Source: JAXMCK01 sp046349395
GTDB lineage: Bacteria; Pseudomonadota; Alphaproteobacteria; Geminicoccales; Geminicoccaceae
Reading direction: 5' to 3'
Assembly: GCA_046349395.1 (NCBI GenBank)
Contig: JAXMCK010000008.1
Coordinates: 1 to 64,000, forward strand
Length of the DNA: 64,000 nucleotides
The notes under the pieces are model-generated. The model was not told where the DNA came from. It did no database searches and was given only the letters and a program-made list of their open reading frames with translations. Of this stretch, positions 38,180 through 46,881 are shown one piece after another. Numbering within the stretch: the stretch's first letter is position 1; each line of letters begins with the position of its first letter. The translations under genes were made by a program, and so were the position numbers.

Positions 38180-41100
38180 TCAGGCCAGCAGGGTGGGTGT
38201 CCACGGTATCGAGGCCCGGACCAGGAGCCCCTCTGGTCGGAACACCACCTCGGGCTTTCCGCTCAGCTCGTGACGCAACTGCTGGTCGACAAGAGCCGAA
38301 CCGAAGCCCTCGGTCTTTGGTTCCTCCACCTTGGGTCCGCCAGTCTCCTCCCAGCAGATCGCGAGATGCCTGCCGTCGCCGCGCTCTTCGATCCGCCAGT
38401 CGAAGCGCACCCTGCCGTCGGGCACCGACAGGGATCCATACTTCATGGCGTTGGTCGCCAGCTCGTGCAGTACCATGCCGAGTGCGACCGCCGCCTTCGG
38501 CCGCAGCAGCACGCGCGGGCCGGCGCAGGTGATACGACCCTCCTTGCCGTCACCGTGGGTGGCCAGCGCCTCGGCCGCGAGCTCCTGCAGCAGCACGTCG
38601 CCCCACTCCTCGCGGGCGATGAGGCCATAGGCCCGGCTCATCGTCTCGATCCGCCCCACGAACGCCTGCGTGAACGCCTCCAGGTCGGCTGAGCGGACCA
38701 GCGTCTGGCGCGCGATCGCGAGCACGACGGCCAGCAGGTTGCGCACCCGGTGGTTCAGCTCCTGGACGAGGGTGCGTTGGTGGCGTTCGGCCTCGACGAG
38801 CGTGGTCGTGTCGATGCAGGTGACGACGACGCCGTCGTTCAGGGTGTTGTCGACGCGATAGGGCAGGATGCGGAGCAGATAGTGCTTGCTGTCGTCGCGG
38901 AGGCTGACCTGGCGCTCGAGCGGCTTTCCCGAAGCCAGCACGCTCGCCAGATCGTCGAGGAGCGACGGATGGTCGAGATGGCTCCTGATGTCCGCCAGCG
39001 GCCGACCCCGATCCGTGGCGATCAGGCTGAACAGCTCGGTGCACGCGGGCGTGAAGCTGCGGATCATGAGATCCTTGTCGAGAAAGACGATCGCGATCTG
39101 CGTCGCCTCGAACAGGTTGCGCAGATCGTTGTTGGCGTGGTCCAGCGCCTCGATCTTGTGTCCCAGCTCGTTGTTGACCGTCTGCAGCTCCTCGTTGACG
39201 GACTGCGTCTCCTCCTTGCTGGTCTCCAGCTCCTCGTTGGTCGACTGCAGCTCCTCGTTCAGCGAGACCAGTTCCTCGTTGGCCGAGCGCACCTCCTCGA
39301 TCGCGGTCTCGTACTCCTCGATCGTCGACTGCAGGTGCTCGCGCGTGTCCCGCAGCTCGCGCTCCAGCTGCTCGACGTTCACCTCCTGGCCGCCGGGAAG
39401 CTTCTGTTTCACCGCCTCCTGCGGCCCCAAGAGCGGTCCAAGATCGTTGAACAGGACGAGGAACAAGGGCTCGCCCTTGCGGCCGGCGAACGGTGCCACG
39501 GTGAGGGTGACCACCTGGACGTAGCCGTCCTCGATCTCGACCGTGATATGCCGGCGGATGGCGGCGTGCCCGGTCTCGCCCGCCTCTTGCAGGGCGGAGC
39601 GCAACTCCAGCCGCAGGCCCTTGCGCGCCATCAACAGCAGCTGGTTGCTCGGCTGGCCCGCCGGCAGTTCCAGATATTTGCCCGTGCGGGGCGACTGGAA
39701 GACAACGTCTCCCTGGTGGTCGACGACCACGTGGGCCGGGGCGAACCGCTCCAGCACCTCGGCCTCGACCGCCCGACGCAGCGCGAGCGTGGCCGTCGTC
39801 GAGTCCTGCGCGCTCTCCGCGATCGTGATCCCGCCGCGGCCCGCCCCCGGCGCCAGTAGCGGGAACTCCAGGGCCGTGCCCGTGGAGTCGTTGCGACGGA
39901 ACAGGCGGTGCTTGCGATCGAGTGGTGTGAACAGGTCTGCCTGCTGGCTGACGTTCTCCGCCGAGCCCAGGAACAGGAATCCGCCCGGGCGCAGGGCGTA
40001 GTGGAACATCGGCAGGACCCGCGACTGCAGATCGGCGCCGAGATAGATCAAGAGGTTGCGGCACGAGATCAGGTCGATCCGGCTGAACGGCGGGTCGCGG
40101 ATCAGATTGTGCTGCGAAAAGATGCACATATCGCGCACCGGCTTCGCCACCAGGAACGCGCCGGTGCCGTCGTCGGTGAAGAAGCGGCGCCGGCGGGATT
40201 CGCTGATCCCGTCCAGCAGCCCACCGGGAAAGCGGCCGCTCCGGGCGACCTCCAGCGCCTGGGCGTCGATGTCCGAGGCGAAGATCTGCACCTTCGGCGG
40301 TGCGCGCAGCTTGTCCATGCGCTCGCGCAGCAGGATGGCGATCGAGTAGGCCTCCTCGCCCGTGGAGCAGCCGGGCACCCAGACGCGGACGGAATCGTGC
40401 CCCGTCTTGCCTTCGAAAAGTTGCGGCACGACCGACTGCTCCAGCGACTCGAACGATTCGTCGTCGCGGAAGAACGAGGTCACGTTGATCAGGAGGTCGC
40501 GGAACAGCGCGGTAACCTCGGACGGGTCCTCCCGCAGCCGCTCGATGAATGCTTCGACTGAGGTGAGTTGCAGCACCTGCATCCGGCGCTGCACGCGCCG
40601 CAGGAAGGTCCGGTCCTTGTAACCGGAGAAGTCGTGACCGATCTGGTCACTCAGGATCTCGCAGATGGTGCGCCGCGCCTCCTCGGCCGTTTGCGGCGGT
40701 GCGGCGCTGGGCTCCGGCGGCAGGAGCAGGCGGTCGAGCCGGCCGAAGTCCCTGGCATAGGCGACGAGCTTCTGGGCGATACCCTCGGCCGGCAGGATGA
40801 GATCGACGAGCCCGGTGGAGATGGCCGAAGTCGGCATGCCGTCATAGCGCGGCATGCCGTGGTCCGAGCCCTGGGCGATGGTGAGACCGCCCGCCTCCTT
40901 CACGGCCTTGAGGCCGAGCGTGCCGTCGGTCCCGGTTCCGGAAAGGATGATGGCGATCGAGCGGTGACCGCAATCTTCGGCGAGGCTGGCGAGGAAGGTG
41001 TCGATCGCGCGCCTCGCGGAGTCCTTCGACCCGGCAGGTCGAACGCGGAGCTTGCCCCCCTCCAGCGTGAGCAGCGCGTCGGGCACCGTTACATAGGTGT

Positions 41101-41332
41101 GATCCCGCTCGAGAGCCATGCCGTCTTCGGCACGCAGGACCGGCATCTTCGTGACGCGGCCCAGGATCTCGACCATCAGGCTTTCGCGGCCGGCGGCCAG
41201 ATGAGGCACGATGACCAACGCCAGCCCGGGATCGGCGGGCATGGTCCGGAACATCGATTCCAACGCCTCGACCCCGCCCGCCGATGCCCCTATGCCGGCG
41301 ACGAGAAGGTCGTCGTTCTTCTCGTTTTTCAA
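38180..41332 (-). CDS. CheB-CheR-coiled coil-PAS-HWE histidine kinase fusion
   Basis: 1,050 residues from TTG 41332, directly preceded by GGGGGAGGAG; a TTG 21 bases upstream would put that site inside the gene. Domains in order: CheB methylesterase (about 10-190; GASAGGVEALESM, VIVPHLAAG, LSGTGTDGT), CheR N- and C-domains (about 215-480; VWVPGCSTGEEAYSIAI, FSRIDLISCRNLLIYL), a long coiled coil (about 640-730; LQSTNEELETSKEETQSVNE), PAS (about 735-860) and HWE kinase (VQELNHRVRNLLAVVL, HELATNAMKYGSLS, GFGSALVDQQL). No transmembrane segment. Such proteins sense signals including light or stress; ligand unknown. Confidence 0.92.
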   Translation of the reverse strand: MKNEKNDDLLVAGIGASAGGVEALESMFRTMPADPGLALVIVPHLAAGRESLMVEILGRVTKMPVLRAEDGMALERDHTYVTVPDALLTLEGGKLRVRPAGSKDSARRAIDTFLASLAEDCGHRSIAIILSGTGTDGTLGLKAVKEAGGLTIAQGSDHGMPRYDGMPTSAISTGLVDLILPAEGIAQKLVAYARDFGRLDRLLLPPEPSAAPPQTAEEARRTICEILSDQIGHDFSGYKDRTFLRRVQRRMQVLQLTSVEAFIERLREDPSEVTALFRDLLINVTSFFRDDESFESLEQSVVPQLFEGKTGHDSVRVWVPGCSTGEEAYSIAILLRERMDKLRAPPKVQIFASDIDAQALEVARSGRFPGGLLDGISESRRRRFFTDDGTGAFLVAKPVRDMCIFSQHNLIRDPPFSRIDLISCRNLLIYLGADLQSRVLPMFHYALRPGGFLFLGSAENVSQQADLFTPLDRKHRLFRRNDSTGTALEFPLLAPGAGRGGITIAESAQDSTTATLALRRAVEAEVLERFAPAHVVVDHQGDVVFQSPRTGKYLELPAGQPSNQLLLMARKGLRLELRSALQEAGETGHAAIRRHITVEIEDGYVQVVTLTVAPFAGRKGEPLFLVLFNDLGPLLGPQEAVKQKLPGGQEVNVEQLERELRDTREHLQSTIEEYETAIEEVRSANEELVSLNEELQSTNEELETSKEETQSVNEELQTVNNELGHKIEALDHANNDLRNLFEATQIAIVFLDKDLMIRSFTPACTELFSLIATDRGRPLADIRSHLDHPSLLDDLASVLASGKPLERQVSLRDDSKHYLLRILPYRVDNTLNDGVVVTCIDTTTLVEAERHQRTLVQELNHRVRNLLAVVLAIARQTLVRSADLEAFTQAFVGRIETMSRAYGLIAREEWGDVLLQELAAEALATHGDGKEGRITCAGPRVLLRPKAAVALGMVLHELATNAMKYGSLSVPDGRVRFDWRIEERGDGRHLAICWEETGGPKVEEPKTEGFGSALVDQQLRHELSGKPEVVFRPEGLLVRASIPWTPTLLA

Positions 41333-41515
41333 GAGTCTCCTCCCCCGACGCAACGCAATTCAGCGGCAACCGGCGCGCGGCCTAGGCATATCTTAATAGC
41401 CTGATAGAGCACTGCCAATTTCCATTGGCAACGGCGCAGATCAGCGTCGGTTCATCACCATCCGTGACTACCGGCCGTAGCGGATCCCGGGCTCTGTCGA
41501 GGATCGGGGTGCGAC

Positions 41516-42760
41516 TCAGATCTGCGGCTCGACCAGCCGGTCGCGGTCGCGTAGCGCCGGGAAGGCCCAGCTCCACAAAGCGGCGACTCCCAGCGTCCCG
41601 AAGCCGCCCAGCACCACGGCGGCGACCGTCCCGACCAGCGAGGCCAGCACGCCCGACTCGAACTCGCCGAGTTCGTTCGAGGCGCCGATGAAGACGGCGT
41701 TCACCGCCGCCACCCGCCCGCGCATCGCATCCGGCGTGTCGAGCTGGACCAGCGTCTGGCGCACATAGACGCTGATCATGTCCGACGCCCCCATGACGTA
41801 GAGGAACGCCATCGAGAGCGGCAGGCTGGCCGACAGGCCGAAGCCGATGGTGCCGATGCCGAAGATCGCCACCGCCTGCAGCATCCGCCTGCCGCTGTGC
41901 CGCTGCAGCGGCCGGTGTGCGAGCAGCAGCGCCATGCACACGGCACCCGCCGCAGGCATGCTGCGCAGCAGACCCAGCCCCCAGGGCCCGACCTGCAGGA
42001 TGTCGCGGGCGTAGATCGGCATCAGTGCGGTCGCCCCGCCCAGCAGCACCGCGAAGAGATCGAGCGAGATCGCCCCCAGGATGGCCGGCCGCGAGCGGAT
42101 GAAGACGATGCCGGCGACGAGGTTGGTCCAGCTCGCCTTCTCGCGCCGTACCGCCTGGTCGCGGTGGCGGATCAGCATCATCAGCAGCGTCGTGACGAGC
42201 AGGCAGACCGTCGAGGTCGCGAACACGGCCGTGCTGCCGAAAGCGTAGAGGATGCCGCCGAGTGCCGGCCCCGCCACCGTTGCCGTCTGGAAGGCCGAGG
42301 AGTTCCAGGCGATCGCGTTCGGGAAGTCCGCGGCGGGGACGAGGTTCGGCACCAGCGCCTGCCCCGCCGGATTGGCGAAGGCCCGCGCCGAGCCGAACAG
42401 GATCACCAGCGCATAGATCGGCCACACCGTCGTGCTGCCGATCCAGGAATGCACCGCCAGCCCGGCCGAGGCGGCCGTCGTCACCAGATAGCAGACGATG
42501 AGCACGAGCCGCCGGTCGAACCGGTCGGCGACGTGCCCTGTCACCAGCGCCAGGCACACCGCCGGCATGAACGCCGCCAGCCCGATCAGCCCCAGCGCCA
42601 GCGGGTTGCGCGTCAGCTCGTAGACCAGCCACCCGACGCCGATGTTCTGCACCTGGATCGCCAGCGCGGAGAAGAACCGCCCCGACACGTAGCGCACGAA
42701 GTCCGGATGCCGGAACGCCGCCCACCCGCCGGCCGAACTACCCGTCGTCACTGTCGCCAT
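41516..42760 (-). CDS. MFS transporter, EntS-like exporter
   Basis: 414 residues with about twelve hydrophobic segments. The loop between helices 2 and 3 reads GHVADRFDRRLVL, the MFS G-x-x-x-D-R-x-x-R motif; FANPAGQALVPNLVPAADFPNAIAWN fits the enterobactin-exporter (MFS_3) branch. Probably an efflux protein of the inner membrane; substrate unknown. 41 bases after the cupin gene, same strand. The 183-base gap 41333-41515 before the kinase gene shows no gene. Confidence 0.88.
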   Translation of the reverse strand: MATVTTGSSAGGWAAFRHPDFVRYVSGRFFSALAIQVQNIGVGWLVYELTRNPLALGLIGLAAFMPAVCLALVTGHVADRFDRRLVLIVCYLVTTAASAGLAVHSWIGSTTVWPIYALVILFGSARAFANPAGQALVPNLVPAADFPNAIAWNSSAFQTATVAGPALGGILYAFGSTAVFATSTVCLLVTTLLMMLIRHRDQAVRREKASWTNLVAGIVFIRSRPAILGAISLDLFAVLLGGATALMPIYARDILQVGPWGLGLLRSMPAAGAVCMALLLAHRPLQRHSGRRMLQAVAIFGIGTIGFGLSASLPLSMAFLYVMGASDMISVYVRQTLVQLDTPDAMRGRVAAVNAVFIGASNELGEFESGVLASLVGTVAAVVLGGFGTLGVAALWSWAFPALRDRDRLVEPQI

Positions 42761-42801
42761 CGAACGCTACTATCTCCGAAGCGGCCCGGGGTTCCCTCGC
42801 C

Positions 42802-43278
42802 TCAGCCCGCCTTGTGGATCGGGTCCACCCAGTAGACCTCCTCCGGCTTCTCGACCGGCTCGACGTCGGTGATGTTCACGACGACCGCCTCGTTGTCCGA
42901 GCGGACGAGCACGCACTCCAGGGGCTCGTCCGGGCTCGCATTGATCTCCTGGTGCGGCACGAAGGGCGGCACGTAGATGAAATCGCCGGGCCCCGCCTCG
43001 GCCACGAACTCCAGCCGCGAGCCCCAACGCATCCGCGCCTTCCCGCGCACGACGTAGATCACGCTCTCCAGCTCGCCGTGATGGTGCACGCCCGTCTTCG
43101 CGTTGGGCTGGATCGCCACCGTCCCGGCCCAGATCTTCTGGGCACCCACCCGCGCCGCATTGACCGCCGCCTGCCGGAACATGCCGGGCGTCTGCGCGGT
43201 GTTCGGATCGAGCCGGTCGCCCTTGATCACCTTCACCCCGTGTTCGCGCCAATCATGCTCGTCCTGCCTGTCCGTCAT
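42802..43278 (-). CDS. Cupin domain protein
   Basis: 158 residues. Cupin metal motif HHHGELESVIYVVRGKARMRW (HxH...E) and the second motif FVPHQEINASPDEPLECVLV. The length and PFVPHQ pattern match small single-cupin proteins of unknown enzymatic function, some of which bind sugars or act as isomerases. Precedes the MFS exporter on the minus strand. Confidence 0.87.
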   Translation of the reverse strand: MTDRQDEHDWREHGVKVIKGDRLDPNTAQTPGMFRQAAVNAARVGAQKIWAGTVAIQPNAKTGVHHHGELESVIYVVRGKARMRWGSRLEFVAEAGPGDFIYVPPFVPHQEINASPDEPLECVLVRSDNEAVVVNITDVEPVEKPEEVYWVDPIHKAG

Positions 43279-43387
43279 GCCTCGTCTCCCGTGCCCTGCG
43301 CCGGCCTCGCCACCAAACTGTCATACGCCGCGACTAGACCGCCGGGCAGATGGCTCGCCCGCCACCCAACAACGCCGAAGGTCCCAC

Positions 43388-45163
43388 ATGAGTCGGTCAG
43401 CGCTGATTGCCACCACCGCCCTGCTCACGGTTTTCGCCGCAGCAGCCCGGGCCGCCGATGCCCCCGTTTTCACGGCCGTGCCGGCGCCGGCCGACGATGC
43501 GGCGAAGCGGGAGGTGATCGCCAGCCCCGACGTCACGGTGGACGGCAGCAAGGCGGCGATCGGCTACCAGACCATCCTGCGCACGGGCCAGAAGGTGGGC
43601 TCCGGCGTGTTCGGCCAGATCCTGGACGTCAAGGGCCAGCCGATCCTCGGCAAGGACGGGGCGCCGATGGTCTCGCCGTCCACCGACTTCTCCTCGCTCC
43701 TGCAAAAAGACGGCAAGCTCTACATCGTCTCCCACTTCGAGACCCGCCCCGCCGCCGTCTACGTCACCGAAGTCGAGCAGGCCGACGACGGCAAGCTGAT
43801 CGCACTCGACACGCAGCCGGTCGACTTCTCCGCCGACTGGGGCCTGTGGGTCCCCTGCGCCGGCTCCGTCACCCCCTGGGGCACGCATCTGGGCTCGGAG
43901 GAGTACGAGCCCGACGCCGCCAAGGTGGCCGCCGCCGCGTCCGTCGAGGAGCTGCAGAAGCTCGAGGAGGACCCGACGGCGATGGCGATGTATTTCGGCT
44001 TCGATCCGGGAAAGGACGACGTCACCGCCTTCCACAAGGTCTTCAATCCGTACGCCTACGGCTACATCACCGAGATCGGCCTCGGCGACGGCGGCAAGGC
44101 GACGGGCGGCAAGCATTACGCGATGGGCCGCTTCGCCCACGAGCTCGGCATCGTCCTGCCCGACCGGAAGACTGTCTACCTGACCGACGACGGCACCAAT
44201 GTCGGCCTCTACCGCTTCGTGGCCGACGAGGCCGGCAAGCTCGATGCCGGCACGCTCTATGCCGCGAAGTGGACGCAGACCGGTGCCGAGAACGGCGGTG
44301 CCGCCGACATCTCCTGGATCGACCTCGGCCACGCCGACAGTGCGGCGGTGAAGAAGCTCGTTGCCGAAGGCACCAGGTTCGCCGACATCTTCGACACGGC
44401 CGCCATGGCCGATGACGGCACCTGCCCCGAGGGCTTCGGCGGCTCGGTCGCGAATGGTGTCCGCGAGTGCCTGAAGGTCAAGGACGGCATGGACCTCGCC
44501 GCCTCCCGGCTCGAGACCCGCCGCTACGCCGCGCTGAAGGGTGCCACCGTCGAGCTGCGCAAGGAGGAAGGGATCACCTACGATCCCGACCACAACCGCC
44601 TCTATGTCGCCATCTCCGAGATCTCCAACGGCATGGAAGACAAGGCCTCCAAGGGCAAGGAGAGTGCCAAGTACGATGTCGGCGGCTCCAACGACATCAA
44701 GCTCGCCTACAATCCCTGCGGCGGCGTCTATTCGCTCGACCTCGATGAGGACCATGTCGCCACGACCATGAAGGCGGTCATCGTCGGCAAGCCGCACAAA
44801 TACGCCGACGGCGAGGCCTGGGCCGGCAATACCTGCGATATCGACGGCTTGGCCAACCCCGACAACATCTCCTACCTGCCGGGCCGCGACACGCTGTTCA
44901 TCGGCGAGGACACGGGCACCGGCCACCAGAACGACGCCGTCTGGGCGCTCAACCTGACGAGCGGCAATCTCACCCGCATCCTGACCACGCCCTACGGGGC
45001 GGAGACCACCTCGGTCTATGCCTATCCGAACGTGAACGGCCACGGTTACCTGATGGCCGTCGTCCAGCACCCCTACGGCGAGTCCGACGAGGACAAGCTG
45101 CAGAGCCCCGACCAGGCCCAGGCCTATCTGGGGTATGTCGGCCCGCTGCCGAAGCTCGACTGA
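43388..45163 (+). CDS. PhoX-like (DUF839) secreted phosphatase-family protein
   Basis: 591 residues. Sec-type signal MSRSALIATTALLTVFAAAARA, without the twin-arginine motif usual for PhoX. The metal-site segment CAGSVTPWGTHLGSEE (Cys about 157, Glu about 171-172) matches the PhoX signature for the iron/calcium centre; later segments LPDRKTVYLTDDGTNVGLYR, GITYDPDHNRLYVAISE and DNISYLPGRDTLFIGEDTG fit the beta-propeller. PhoX proteins are calcium/iron alkaline phosphatases; activity here is plausible but unproven. A hairpin follows, then the diheme protein gene. Confidence 0.83.
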   Translation: MSRSALIATTALLTVFAAAARAADAPVFTAVPAPADDAAKREVIASPDVTVDGSKAAIGYQTILRTGQKVGSGVFGQILDVKGQPILGKDGAPMVSPSTDFSSLLQKDGKLYIVSHFETRPAAVYVTEVEQADDGKLIALDTQPVDFSADWGLWVPCAGSVTPWGTHLGSEEYEPDAAKVAAAASVEELQKLEEDPTAMAMYFGFDPGKDDVTAFHKVFNPYAYGYITEIGLGDGGKATGGKHYAMGRFAHELGIVLPDRKTVYLTDDGTNVGLYRFVADEAGKLDAGTLYAAKWTQTGAENGGAADISWIDLGHADSAAVKKLVAEGTRFADIFDTAAMADDGTCPEGFGGSVANGVRECLKVKDGMDLAASRLETRRYAALKGATVELRKEEGITYDPDHNRLYVAISEISNGMEDKASKGKESAKYDVGGSNDIKLAYNPCGGVYSLDLDEDHVATTMKAVIVGKPHKYADGEAWAGNTCDIDGLANPDNISYLPGRDTLFIGEDTGTGHQNDAVWALNLTSGNLTRILTTPYGAETTSVYAYPNVNGHGYLMAVVQHPYGESDEDKLQSPDQAQAYLGYVGPLPKLD

Positions 45164-45181
45164 TCGTCTCTATCCGCGCAG

Positions 45182-45209
45182 ACGGGGCGGGCAGTAGCTC
45201 GCCCCGTTT
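45182..45209 (+). terminator. Hairpin terminator after the PhoX-like gene
   Basis: Perfect eight-pair stem ACGGGGCG (45182-45189) with CGCCCCGT (45200-45207), a ten-base loop and a TTT tail. It lies 18 bases after the stop of the PhoX-like gene and before the diheme gene at 45235. Confidence 0.55.
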
Positions 45210-45234
45210 CGATTCCGAATGAAGGTGGATCGGG

Positions 45235-46875
45235 ATGAAGAGCGCACGTGGTGCGGCCGTTGCCCTGCTGGTCGGAACGGGCTTGGCGACGGCGAGCTAT
45301 GCCGGCTCCCTGACCTCCCTCGTCCCGGCCAATCCCTTCGCCTACATCCCGCCGCAATGCTGGACCAAGACCCGCGACCTCGAAGGCGGCGTCCACAATC
45401 CCTGCTACACCTGCCACGTCGCGGCGAAGGAGCCGAACTACGTCCACGACGAGGATCTCCAGCTCGCCTACTCCTTCGCCGACAGTGCCGCCGTCAATCC
45501 GTGGACGAACCTCTTCGAGGACCGCCGTGCCGACATCGCAGCGATCACGGACGAGGCCGTTCTCGACTATGTCCGCACCGGTAACTACCGCGACGCCTCG
45601 GGTAACGCCCCGCTCGTCGACAGGCTGAAGGCCCTCCCACGCGAGTGGGACGTCGACGGCGACGGCAAATGGGCCGGCTATGTGCCCGACGTCAGGTTCG
45701 ACTTCGATGCCGATGGCTACGACCGCGATCCCGCGGGCAACCGCACCGGCTGGCGCGCCTTCGCCTACCGCCCGCTGCCGGGTGCCTTCTGGCCGACCAA
45801 CGGCTCGGCCGACGATGTCGCCATCCGCCTGCCGGCCGCCTTCCGCGAGCGCGCCGACGGCACGCCCGACGACGCGATCTACGGCATCAACCTCGCCATC
45901 CTCGAAAGCCTGATCACCGAGAAGGACGTCCCGCTCCCGCCGACCGACGAGCGCGTCCTGGGCGTCGATCTCGACCGCGACGGCACGCTCGGCATCGCCA
46001 CCAAGGTCGTCTTCGCCTTCGACCCGCGCAACGGCATCAACATGAGCTGGGTCGGCCGCGCCCGGGACGAGCAGGCCGCCGGCCGCCTCCATCTGGCGGC
46101 CCTGCTTTTCCCGGAGGGTACCGAATTCGTCCACTCCGTCCGCTACCTCGACGTCGCCACTGATGGCACGGTCCACGCCGCTCCGCGCCTGAAGGAGCTT
46201 CGCTACATGAAGAAGACGGGCTGGCGCAGCTACACGACCCTGCTCCAGGAGGCGCAGCGGGAGACCAAGGAGGCCGCCGGCAACCCCGACGAGCCCGAGC
46301 GCTTCTTCGGCGACGTCGAGCGCGGCATCTCGAACGGCAAGGGCTGGAAGCTGCAGGGCTTCATCGAGGCGGCCGACGGCAGCCTGCGTCCGCAGACCTA
46401 TGAGGAGAGCCTCACCTGCGTCGGCTGCCACGGTGCCATCGGCCGCAACACCGACAGCGTCGTCTCATTCCCCCGCAAGCTGCCGGCCACCACCATCGCC
46501 GGCACCTGGTACCACTGGAACCCGTCAGAGACCGTCGGCATGCTGGCCGACGACGGCTCTTATGCCGAGTATCTCAGGCGCAACCTCGCCGCCGACGAGT
46601 TCCGCGCCAACACCGAAGCCTTCGGCCGCTTCCTCGACGGCGACGGCGCCCTCGATCCCGCAAAGATGGCGACCCTTGCCACCAGCGTCGCCCGCCTCAC
46701 CGACCCCTCGCCCGAGCGCGCTTTGGCCCTGAACAAGGCCTACTGGCTCATCGTCCAGGACCAGAGCTTCACCAAGGGCCGCCTGCCCGTCCTCCACCCG
46801 CTCGACGCCACCGTCCACCGCGAGGTCGAGCCCGAGACCCCGACCGGCATCGAAGAGCCCGTGCGGGCGTACTGA
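45235..46875 (+). CDS. Secreted diheme c-type protein with EF-hand-like loops
   Basis: 546 residues with signal MKSARGAAVALLVGTGLATASYA. Two c-type heme sites: CYTCH at about 57-61 and CVGCH at about 395-399. Between them stand Asp-rich loops like calcium sites (DVDGDGKWAGY, DFDADGYDRDP, DLDRDGTLG). No other domain is recognised. Periplasmic electron-transfer or multiheme-type enzyme; partner unknown. Placed 71 bases after the PhoX-like gene and convergent with the RTX gene six bases away. Confidence 0.8.
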   Translation: MKSARGAAVALLVGTGLATASYAGSLTSLVPANPFAYIPPQCWTKTRDLEGGVHNPCYTCHVAAKEPNYVHDEDLQLAYSFADSAAVNPWTNLFEDRRADIAAITDEAVLDYVRTGNYRDASGNAPLVDRLKALPREWDVDGDGKWAGYVPDVRFDFDADGYDRDPAGNRTGWRAFAYRPLPGAFWPTNGSADDVAIRLPAAFRERADGTPDDAIYGINLAILESLITEKDVPLPPTDERVLGVDLDRDGTLGIATKVVFAFDPRNGINMSWVGRARDEQAAGRLHLAALLFPEGTEFVHSVRYLDVATDGTVHAAPRLKELRYMKKTGWRSYTTLLQEAQRETKEAAGNPDEPERFFGDVERGISNGKGWKLQGFIEAADGSLRPQTYEESLTCVGCHGAIGRNTDSVVSFPRKLPATTIAGTWYHWNPSETVGMLADDGSYAEYLRRNLAADEFRANTEAFGRFLDGDGALDPAKMATLATSVARLTDPSPERALALNKAYWLIVQDQSFTKGRLPVLHPLDATVHREVEPETPTGIEEPVRAY

Positions 46876-46881
46876 GGGCGC

